From positions 1,674,001 to 1,738,000 of the forward strand of contig NZ_CP147776.1 of assembly GCF_037300705.1 (NCBI RefSeq): DNA of 64,000 bases. Reading direction: 5' to 3'. Positions 1-6,851 of the stretch are shown piece after piece; within the stretch, counting starts at the first letter, position 1, and the number at the start of each line of letters is the position of its first letter. Both the position numbers and the translations under genes were made by a program. This DNA comes from Massilia sp. W12 (lineage in GTDB: Bacteria > Pseudomonadota > Gammaproteobacteria > Burkholderiales > Burkholderiaceae_D). Under the pieces are notes generated by a model. The model was given only the letters and a program-made list of their open reading frames with translations. It made no database searches and was not told where the DNA came from.

Positions 1-1701
1 CAGCAAATACAGCGCGGTCAGATGGCGCTCGTCTTTGACGATGGCGGCGAAATTGGCGATCACATCCGGGTCGGATAAATCGCGCTTTTGCGCCACCTGG
101 CTCATGGTCAGATGGTGTTCCACTAAAAACACCACCAGGCCGGTATCGGCATCCGACAAGCCATGTTCGCGGCAAAACTGTTCCGCATCCGCCATGCCCA
201 GTTTCGAGTGGTCGCCGCCACGTCCTTTGGCGATATCGTGAAACAAGGCCCCGACATAAATCAGCCAGGCTTGCGGGAAATTCGCCATCAACTGGCTGCA
301 AAACGGATATTCATGCGCATGTTCGGTCATGGTGAAGCGGCGCACATTGCGCACCACCATCAAGATATGCTGGTCCACCGTATAGACGTGGAATAAATCA
401 TGCTGCATCTGCCCGATGATGTGGCGGAAACTGGGCAGGTAGCGTCCCAAAATGCCGAATTGATTCATGCGCCGCATGGCGTGGGTGATGCCGCGCGGGG
501 CTTGCAGAATCTGCAGGAATAATTGCTTGTTCGCCGCATCCTGGCGGAATTCATGGTCGATTTTATGGCGTGCATGCCACATTGCGCGCAGCGTGCGCGC
601 GCTCATGCCCTTGAGTTCGGGGTGTTGCGAGAGCAATAAAAACACTTCCAGCAAAGCCGAGGGGTGCAGCTGGAACACATCTTCATGCGTGATATCAATC
701 ACGCCATTATTGTCATTAAAGCGCGCATTGATGGCGATCGTGTTGGCGGCTTGCGGAAACAGCAGGCTTTGCAGACTTTGCAACATGATTGCATTGAGCT
801 GCGTCACCACGCGTGCGGCCCAGTAATAGCGCTGCATTAAAAATTCACTCGCGCGCCGCCCCTGCATGCCTTCGCCGCTGTCTTGCAGGCCAAAGGTTTT
901 GGCGATCGCGGTCTGCACATCAAACACCAGGCGGTCTTCGCGCCGTTTGCAATGGATGTGCAGGCGCACCCGGATATCTTTAAAGGCGCGCTCTTTTTCC
1001 ATCAGCTGGCGCGCTTCAACATAGGTGATCAAGCCGCGCTGCGCCAACTCGCGCCAGGAATGCCCCAGCCCTGCCGCCTTGGCGACCCATAAAATCACTT
1101 GCAAATCACGCAAACCGCCCGGGCTTTCTTTGCAATTCGGCTCTAAGCTGAAGGCGGTGTCTTCGTATTTTTGATGGCGCTGCCGCATTTCCATCATCTT
1201 GGCCTGATAAAAGGCTTGCGGGTTCAGGGCGGCGTAAAACAGTTGTTGCATGGCTTGCAGCAGGGCTGCATTGCCGCACACCAGGCGCGCTTCCAATAAG
1301 CTGGTTTGCACCGTGATATCGGCGGCGGCTTCGGTAATGCATTCTTGCGGGGTGCGGATCGAGTGCCCGATATCCAGCCCCAAATCCCACAGACTTTGCA
1401 CCAGGGCTTCCAGCTTTTCTGTCAGCGCAGCGTCAGGCGGGGCTGGCAACAGAATCAGTAAATCGACATCGGAATAGGGAAACAGCTCACCGCGCCCGTA
1501 ACCGCCGACCCCGACCAGGGCCAATTCCGGCGGCAGCGCGCAAGCCTGCCACAGCTGTTGCAAAACCGCGTCCACATTCTGGCGCAGGTGACGCAACAGC
1601 TTTTCCGGTTTGCCATCCTGCTCAAAAGCCGCGATCACGGCCTTGCGATCAGCCTTGATCTGTTCGCGCAGGGTGCTGGTGAGACTGGCGCAGTCTGGCA
1701 T
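1..1701 (-). CDS. glnD: PII uridylyltransferase/uridylyl-removing enzyme, C-terminus outside window
   Basis: GlnD senses glutamine and uridylylates or deuridylylates PII proteins, so controlling nitrogen assimilation in the cytoplasm. The frame stays open from the ATG at 1701 to the window edge (567 codons seen; the family usually has about 850-900). The nucleotidyltransferase signature GGYGRGELFPYSDVD is at residues 66-80 with Asp78 and Asp80. The HD phosphohydrolase motif HDIAKG starts at His488 and is followed by GGDHS. The C-terminal ACT domains would lie beyond position 1. The start codon lies one base after the map stop codon, so map and glnD are probably co-transcribed and translationally coupled, an order common in Burkholderiales. 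The gene is truncated only by the window edge. Confidence 0.96.
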   Translation of the reverse strand, partial: MPDCASLTSTLREQIKADRKAVIAAFEQDGKPEKLLRHLRQNVDAVLQQLWQACALPPELALVGVGGYGRGELFPYSDVDLLILLPAPPDAALTEKLEALVQSLWDLGLDIGHSIRTPQECITEAAADITVQTSLLEARLVCGNAALLQAMQQLFYAALNPQAFYQAKMMEMRQRHQKYEDTAFSLEPNCKESPGGLRDLQVILWVAKAAGLGHSWRELAQRGLITYVEARQLMEKERAFKDIRVRLHIHCKRREDRLVFDVQTAIAKTFGLQDSGEGMQGRRASEFLMQRYYWAARVVTQLNAIMLQSLQSLLFPQAANTIAINARFNDNNGVIDITHEDVFQLHPSALLEVFLLLSQHPELKGMSARTLRAMWHARHKIDHEFRQDAANKQLFLQILQAPRGITHAMRRMNQFGILGRYLPSFRHIIGQMQHDLFHVYTVDQHILMVVRNVRRFTMTEHAHEYPFCSQLMANFPQAWLIYVGALFHDIAKGRGGDHSKLGMADAEQFCREHGLSDADTGLVVFLVEHHLTMSQVAQKRDLSDPDVIANFAAIVKDERHLTALYLL

Positions 1702-1702
1702 C

Positions 1703-2539
1703 TCAGGCGGCGGCGGTTTCGGCGGCGGCGTGCTCGACCGGCTTGACAAAAGCCGGCGGCGGCGGGCTGCCCGCTGAGACGGTCAACACTTCGTAGCCGT
1801 GTTCGGTCACCAGCACGGTGTGTTCCCATTGGGCGGACAGGCTGCGGTCGCGGGTTTTGATGGTCCAGCCGTCGCTCATTTCGCGGATCTCACGGCGGCC
1901 GGCGTTGATCATCGGCTCAATCGTGAAAATCATGCCGGCTTGCAGCTTCGGCCCGCTGTTCGGTTTGCCGTAGTGCAGAATTTGCGGCTCTTCATGGAAA
2001 CCCTTGCCGATGCCGTGGCCGCAAAATTCGCGCACCACCGAATAACCGGCTTTTTCGGCGTGGAGTTGAATCGCGCTGCCGATATCGCCCAGCGTGGCGC
2101 CGGGTTTGACTTTTTGTATGCCAAGCCACATGCATTCATAGGTGACTTCGGTTAAACGCTTGGCCAGAATGGACGGCGCGCCGATGTAAAACATGCGGCT
2201 GGTGTCGCCGTGATAGCCGTTTTTGATGACGGTGATGTCGATATTTAACACATCGCCGTTTTTAAGCACTTTATCGCCCGGAATGCCGTGGCAGATCACA
2301 TCGTTGACTGATGTGCAAATCGCTTTCGGGTAGGGCGTGTAGCCGGGCGGGCAGTAATTCAAGGGGGCGGGAATCGTACCCTGCACATTGACCATGAATT
2401 CATGGCAGAGGCGGTCGATTTCGCCGGTGCTGATGCCGGGCTGGACGTAGGGGGTGATGAAATCCAGCACTTCCGAGGCTAAGCGGCCTGCCAAACGCAT
2501 GCCGGCGATGTCTTCTTCGTTTTTGATGATGATGGCCAT
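1703..2539 (-). CDS. map: type I methionine aminopeptidase
   Basis: This enzyme removes the initiator methionine from nascent cytoplasmic proteins and is normally essential. The 278 residues match a type I MetAP plus a short tail. The conserved His84 lies in CHGIPG. The metal ligands are visible as Asp101 (NIDIT), Asp112 (HGDTSRMF), His175 (GHGIGKGFHEEP), Glu208 (FTIEPM) and Glu239 (WEHTVLV). The last 20 or so residues are a Pro/Ala-rich extension that is not part of the catalytic fold. The gene is upstream of glnD with only one base between stop and start. In many relatives rpsB lies on the other side of map; here that position is taken by an unrelated exported protein. Confidence 0.97.
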   Translation of the reverse strand: MAIIIKNEEDIAGMRLAGRLASEVLDFITPYVQPGISTGEIDRLCHEFMVNVQGTIPAPLNYCPPGYTPYPKAICTSVNDVICHGIPGDKVLKNGDVLNIDITVIKNGYHGDTSRMFYIGAPSILAKRLTEVTYECMWLGIQKVKPGATLGDIGSAIQLHAEKAGYSVVREFCGHGIGKGFHEEPQILHYGKPNSGPKLQAGMIFTIEPMINAGRREIREMSDGWTIKTRDRSLSAQWEHTVLVTEHGYEVLTVSAGSPPPPAFVKPVEHAAAETAAA

Positions 2540-3000
2540 GATCTGCTCCTGTCAAGGTGGGAATTATATGCGAGCAAGGGCAGGGCTGCACGGGGGATTG
2601 AAAGCGGCAGGCGGTTTGTTGATTTTCCTGTCTTTGGCGCCAGCGCTGTATTGCAGGGTGCTGATGTTGCTTTTACAGTAATTCCTCATCTATCACCGGC
2701 GGCGAAATATTTCTTCGTGCAGATACCCCGAAGATCTGGCCGGGTGTCCTTTGCCAGCTGCGTGTTAAAGAAGTTGTAAGCCAGACCAGGCAAACGATGG
2801 TTTTTGCGGCCTCATCCTGACGCTATCGATTTCCGTGATACATGTCATTCATTTTCTGAATTGGCATTCATTGTTGCATTTGGGTAATATGCGCGGCCCT
2901 CAAGCGCAGCCCATCGCATTCTCCGGCTTTGTGCCGCGTCGCCGCGCTATCCGCGCTGCTTGAGGCAAACAACCCCAACCCGTCACTCATAAAAAAATCT
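2540..3000. other. intergenic region between map and the PPDK_N-like gene
   Basis: There is no convincing gene in these 461 bases. The region must hold the divergent promoters of map (minus) and of the gene starting at 3001 (plus). An AT-rich stretch around 2865-2891, ending in GTAATAT, could contain a -10 element for the rightward gene. A frame open from TTG at 2929 continues into the downstream gene but lacks a ribosome-binding site and is taken as untranslated leader. Confidence 0.5.
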
Positions 3001-5217
3001 ATGCAATTCTCGAAACTGGCCCTGCACGGGGCTTTGCTGCTGGCATTTACCCAAGCGCCGGCGCAAGCAGCACAACAAGACGCCTTGGCCAACCCCTTTG
3101 CCAAAGGCCCCGCCGCGCAAGCGATCAATACGCCGCAAGCCGCTGTCGCCAGCCCGTATTACGCCGGAAGCCTCTATTCCGCAAGCACATTCAATCAATT
3201 CGCCAAAAGCGGCGGCGTTTTAAGCGCCACGGGCCGCTCGGTGAAATTTTTGATCGACAACCGCAACCCGGCCAAACGCAGCCTGAGTTTTATCAATGGC
3301 AATTACAGCAGCGGCGGCTATATCCCGAATTATGCGAAATATCACTACGATTTCGCCAAAGTGCGGCACAACATCGGCGATGATGTCGCCACCTTTAATA
3401 ACAGCACGTATTTTGCGCAAAACAAACGTTTTTACGCCGGCACGCTGCAGACTTACACCCTGGGCGACGCCGCCAGCCCCAGCTATGCGGTGCAGTTTTA
3501 TCCGGATGATGTGGTAGCCGAAGCCAGCTTGCTGGATGCGCTCAAAACCATCAAAGCCGGCTTTGCGATTCCCAACGCCAAGCTGATTTTCATCGCCACC
3601 GGCCCGCAACAAACTTTCGCCACGATTCAAGCCCAAGCGCAAGCGCTGGGGATTGAATTGTTCACGATTGATCAGGTGCTGGGCAATATTCAATACATCG
3701 GCTTGAATGCCGGCGAAGCCTGGGGTTATTTGCGCTTATTCCCGCAAAACGTGGACAATCTGCGCCCGACCGACATCCCGGTATTTGACGAGTTGCCGCT
3801 TGATTTATCAGTGGTGGCCGGCGTCATCACCAAGGCCTATCAGGATATTAATTCGCACGTCAATTTAAAATCCAAAGAACGGCAAACGCCGAATATGGTG
3901 TTGCGCGACGCCAGTTTGCAACATCCGGCTCTGGCCGCCTGGGCCGATAAGCCGGTGCATCTGGTGGTCGGCCCGCAAGGCTGGAAAATCGAAGCCAGCA
4001 CAGCGGAAATCGTGGCCGCCAAATTGGCGCAAAAACTGAATAAACCCTGGACTCCCTTGCCGCAGGTGAATGAAAGCCGGGTGCAAAGTTTTGATGTGCT
4101 GTGCAGCACCGCCAGCAGCTGTTTTGAACCGTCCAAACGCTATGGCGGCAAATCCAGCGGCCTGGCCTTTTTGGTCAAAGCCCTGGGCCGCGCCAACCAA
4201 AGCGGCACAATCAGCGCTGCCGCCGGCTACGATGTAAGCCCGAGCGGCATCGGCATTCCGGTGCAGTATTACCGCGACATGCTGGCGCTGCCGGCGAATG
4301 CCGCCTTGAAGAGCAAAGTGGACGCCCTGATCGCCGCTGAAAAAGGCGGCGCACTGTCCCCGGCGGAACGCAACAGCATGGCGGCGCAAGTACAGGCGCT
4401 GTTTTACAAAGCCACGCTGCCGGCCGGTTTGGTGGAAAACGTCAAAACCCGGCTGGCTGCCGCCAGCCCGGGCGTGAGCAAGTTCAAATTCCGCTCCAGC
4501 GCCACCTCGGAAGACGTGGCCAACTTCAATGGCGCCGGTTTGTATGACAGTTTTTCGATTGAACCGGAGAAAGTTGACAATGCGGACATGTCTTGCGTGG
4601 TGGAAGCAGAAAGCGCAAACGGCGTGATCACCAAGCTCAAAGTCAAACCCAAGACTGTGCAATGCGGCATCAAGGCGGTGTACGCCAGCTTGTGGAATCC
4701 GCGCGCCCTGGTGGAGCGCAGCTATGCGCGCTTGGATCACGCCAGCGCCGGCATGGGCATTGCGGTCAATCCTTCGTATGGCGATGAAGCCGCGAATATG
4801 GTTTTGGTGACGCGCGTACTGGGCAGCGATGTGTATGGCTATTCGCTCTCGACCCAGGTGGGTGAAAACCTGGTGACCAATCCGACCCCGGGCACGATCT
4901 CGGAATACACGATTGCCGCCTTCTCCGACGCCACCCGCCCGCCGCGTTTCACCACCACCCGCTACGCCAAACCGACCGTGACAGACCCGGTGCGCAGCGC
5001 CACGGTGCTGACGGTCAAGCAAATGACTGAGATTGTGGAAATCGCCCGCAAGATCGAAGTTGCGTACTGCAAGGCCAAGCCGTCTTACTACCCGAACGGC
5101 AATTGCAACACCGTGTGGCAAGATAAAAACAAACCTCTGTCACTCGACATGGAAGTCAAAATCCTGCCGGACGGGCATTATCTGTTCAAGCAGGTGCGCG
5201 AATTTCACGGTAAGTGA
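3001..5217 (+). CDS. exported protein with PEP synthase/pyruvate phosphate dikinase N-terminal-like domain
   Basis: The 738-residue product begins with a signal peptide (MQFSKLALHGALLLAFTQ, then APAQAA), which is why the ATG at 3001 is preferred over the in-frame TTG at 2929. The C-terminal half carries the signature of the ATP-binding domain of PEP synthase and PPDK: RSSATSEDV at about residue 498, followed by FNGAGLYDSF. The phosphohistidine and PEP-binding domains of the full enzymes are not seen. Paired cysteines (for example CSTASSCF) suit an oxidising, exported location. The substrate and reaction are unknown, and ATP is not expected outside the cytoplasm, so the fold may be reused for binding. 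It is a single-gene unit closed by a terminator at 5243-5274. Confidence 0.75.
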   Translation: MQFSKLALHGALLLAFTQAPAQAAQQDALANPFAKGPAAQAINTPQAAVASPYYAGSLYSASTFNQFAKSGGVLSATGRSVKFLIDNRNPAKRSLSFINGNYSSGGYIPNYAKYHYDFAKVRHNIGDDVATFNNSTYFAQNKRFYAGTLQTYTLGDAASPSYAVQFYPDDVVAEASLLDALKTIKAGFAIPNAKLIFIATGPQQTFATIQAQAQALGIELFTIDQVLGNIQYIGLNAGEAWGYLRLFPQNVDNLRPTDIPVFDELPLDLSVVAGVITKAYQDINSHVNLKSKERQTPNMVLRDASLQHPALAAWADKPVHLVVGPQGWKIEASTAEIVAAKLAQKLNKPWTPLPQVNESRVQSFDVLCSTASSCFEPSKRYGGKSSGLAFLVKALGRANQSGTISAAAGYDVSPSGIGIPVQYYRDMLALPANAALKSKVDALIAAEKGGALSPAERNSMAAQVQALFYKATLPAGLVENVKTRLAAASPGVSKFKFRSSATSEDVANFNGAGLYDSFSIEPEKVDNADMSCVVEAESANGVITKLKVKPKTVQCGIKAVYASLWNPRALVERSYARLDHASAGMGIAVNPSYGDEAANMVLVTRVLGSDVYGYSLSTQVGENLVTNPTPGTISEYTIAAFSDATRPPRFTTTRYAKPTVTDPVRSATVLTVKQMTEIVEIARKIEVAYCKAKPSYYPNGNCNTVWQDKNKPLSLDMEVKILPDGHYLFKQVREFHGK

Positions 5218-5242
5218 TGTGAAGCTGGCGGCTTAAGCAGGG

Positions 5243-5274
5243 AAGGGGGCATATCTTGGGTATGCCCCTTTTTT
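5243..5274 (+). terminator. rho-independent terminator after the PPDK_N-like gene
   Basis: The stem AAGGGGGCATA (5243-5253) pairs with TATGCCCCTT after a seven-base loop and is followed by a run of T to 5274. It lies 26 bases after the stop codon at 5217. Confidence 0.9.
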
Positions 5275-5547
5275 AGGCTTGACAGCGCTGGCGCGCTTGC
5301 ATCGGGGCCTGCATGCCAACAGCGATGCCGATCTGCGGCCGATGATTGGCCATTTGCCCCGGGTTTTCGACGCTCATTTGTGGTCAGCGCTTTATCCCCG
5401 CTATATTGTCTCAATCAATATTCTGGCGACATACGCCGTGCAACCCTTGAGCTTGTGAAAATATCAGCATGGCGCGTTGAAATTTTGCCGCACACATGCT
5501 GTTTTGATTCAAAAAGCATAAAAAATCCGGGAAATCCTGGATTACGC

Positions 5548-5576
5548 TTGACGCATTGCAGCAGTCCGCGTAAGAT
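5548..5576 (+). promoter_or_regulatory. sigma-70-type promoter for tRNA-Pro
   Basis: TTGACG (5548-5553) and TAAGAT (5571-5576) are separated by 17 bases. The -10 box ends 9 bases before the first base of the mature tRNA, as expected for a tRNA promoter. The rest of 5275-5585 shows no gene. Confidence 0.7.
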
Positions 5577-5585
5577 TTGTGTTTT

Positions 5586-5662
<77 letters not shown>

Positions 5663-5667
5663 ATTTC

Positions 5668-5694
5668 AAAAAACGGGCTTTGCGCCCGTTTTTT
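5668..5694 (+). terminator. terminator after tRNA-Pro
   Basis: AAAACGGGC and GCCCGTTTT form a stem around TTTGC, followed directly by a T run. It begins six bases after the tRNA CCA end, so the two tRNAs are probably transcribed separately. Confidence 0.9.
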
Positions 5695-5787
5695 ATTGCC
5701 GCAGCACGATATTCACTGCATGCATCAAAGCGCAAGACGCTTGCCACATGCTATGATTTACGCCTTGCAGCATCCTTCATGCAGATA

Positions 5788-5864
5788 CTGCCCATAGCTC
5801 AGTCGGATAGAGCATCGGCCTTCTAAGCCGAGGGTCGCAGGTTCGATTCCTGCTGGGCAGGCCA
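5788..5864 (+). tRNA. tRNA-Arg (anticodon UCU)
   Basis: This is a 77-base cloverleaf. The acceptor CTGCCCA pairs with TGGGCAG, the anticodon stem TCGGC/GCCGA encloses CTTCTAA with anticodon TCT, the T arm is GCAGG-TTCGATT-CCTGC, the discriminator base is G and CCA is encoded. TATGAT near 5752 is a possible -10 box upstream. Confidence 0.97.
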
Positions 5865-5955
5865 GTTTCTCTATCTTCCCCCGCCTTGCCGTATTCAACC
5901 GCACCGCGTTTTTGTCAAATATTGCTGGTTTCAGATGCTGCTTTCCTGATCCGCC

Positions 5956-6495
5956 CTATAAACGCATCCCCAGCCAAATCACGCTTTCTGTCGCTATACG
6001 CACCAGCGGTTTGAAGATGGTGGGCCAGAAAGCCCCGGCTTGCTCATGCAATGCCGCCTCGTCATGATGGCGCTGTTCGTCCGCCACAATCGCGCTGACT
6101 GCCGCCAATGCCATCTCATCTGTCCCTTGCAAGGTGCGCATTTGATGCTGCAAATGATGCAGCACCACCGCTTCCACCGCCACTGTGGTGGCGGCGATTG
6201 CCGCCGGGCCGCATACGCCGCTGATGAGGCCCAAGAGATAGCCGCCGATGCCGCACAAAGCATAGCTGCGGCAGCGCGCTATGCCGCGCCGGCGCAATTC
6301 TGCAGCGAAGATATCGCGATGGCGCAATTCATGTGCGCGGAATTGCTGCAGCTGCGCCACTAAAGCTGGCGCGCGCCAGCGTGCGATGGCGATTTGCGCG
6401 GCATAAATTTGAATCGCGCCATGTTCGCCGGCATGGTTGACTTGTAATATGCGTCCGCCGTAAGGGGTGGTGCGGCTGGCGAGGCTTGACAACAT
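5956..6495 (-). CDS. coq7: COQ7-type di-iron demethoxyubiquinone hydroxylase
   Basis: COQ7 hydroxylates 2-octaprenyl-3-methyl-6-methoxy-1,4-benzoquinol in ubiquinone synthesis at the inner membrane. The ATG at 6495 gives 179 residues; an open frame continues upstream into the previous gene but the family N-terminus (LQVNHAGEHGAIQIY) begins just after this Met. The ferritin-like di-iron ligands are present in order: Glu in NHAGEHGA, ExxH in HELRHRD, Glu in VAVEAVVL, and ExxH in ADEQRHHDEA. It is the last gene of a compact minus-strand group and starts two bases after the preceding stop. Its association with an exported hydrolase operon is unexpected. The function rests on motifs alone. Confidence 0.85.
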   Translation of the reverse strand: MLSSLASRTTPYGGRILQVNHAGEHGAIQIYAAQIAIARWRAPALVAQLQQFRAHELRHRDIFAAELRRRGIARCRSYALCGIGGYLLGLISGVCGPAAIAATTVAVEAVVLHHLQHQMRTLQGTDEMALAAVSAIVADEQRHHDEAALHEQAGAFWPTIFKPLVRIATESVIWLGMRL

Positions 6496-6497
6496 GC

Positions 6498-6851
6498 TTA
6501 GGGCAGGACAGGCAAGGTCATGCTTTGCATCGTCTTTTCCAGCCAGCAGCGAAAAGCCGCTTCCAGATCGGTGAAGTGCCGGCGCTCGCTCACTTGGCCG
6601 CGTTCGATATAGCACACCGCGTAGCCATTGCCATCTTCCAGCAACAGAAAACCTTCGCCTGCGCCCGGTTTTCTGACAAAACGCGCCAGCCCGCCAGGCT
6701 TGGCTGCGCACACAATCTCATTCATGCCGACAGTCCAATTTTTGCGCAGCACAAGCCAGGAGCCAAAACAATATTGCTGCAGCAGATCGCTGACGCTTTG
6801 ATTCAGGATGGCATTGATCTGGGCTTCACGCGGGATTTCCATCGCTCTCAT
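6498..6851 (-). CDS. small protein of unknown function (117 aa)
   Basis: I do not recognise a family. The 117-residue product has no signal peptide or membrane segment. It is rich in aromatic residues (FGSWLVLRKNW, GYAVCYIERG) and ends in a stretch predicted helical around FTDLEAAFRCWLEK. Its ATG overlaps the stop codon of the upstream fusion gene by four bases (ATGA at 6848-6851) and its stop is two bases before coq7, so it is almost certainly translated from the same mRNA. Met4 is an alternative start. A partner or accessory role for the neighbouring fusion protein is possible but is only inferred from position. Confidence 0.7.
   Translation of the reverse strand: MRAMEIPREAQINAILNQSVSDLLQQYCFGSWLVLRKNWTVGMNEIVCAAKPGGLARFVRKPGAGEGFLLLEDGNGYAVCYIERGQVSERRHFTDLEAAFRCWLEKTMQSMTLPVLP

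Noticed and set aside
3865-5121. 418-codon open frame on the minus strand
   Set aside because: Antisense shadow of the PPDK_N-like gene.
6496-6711. Extension of coq7 to a 251-codon product
   Set aside because: The extra 72 codons overlap the upstream 117-residue gene out of frame and lack COQ7 similarity; the Met at 6495 fits the family start.
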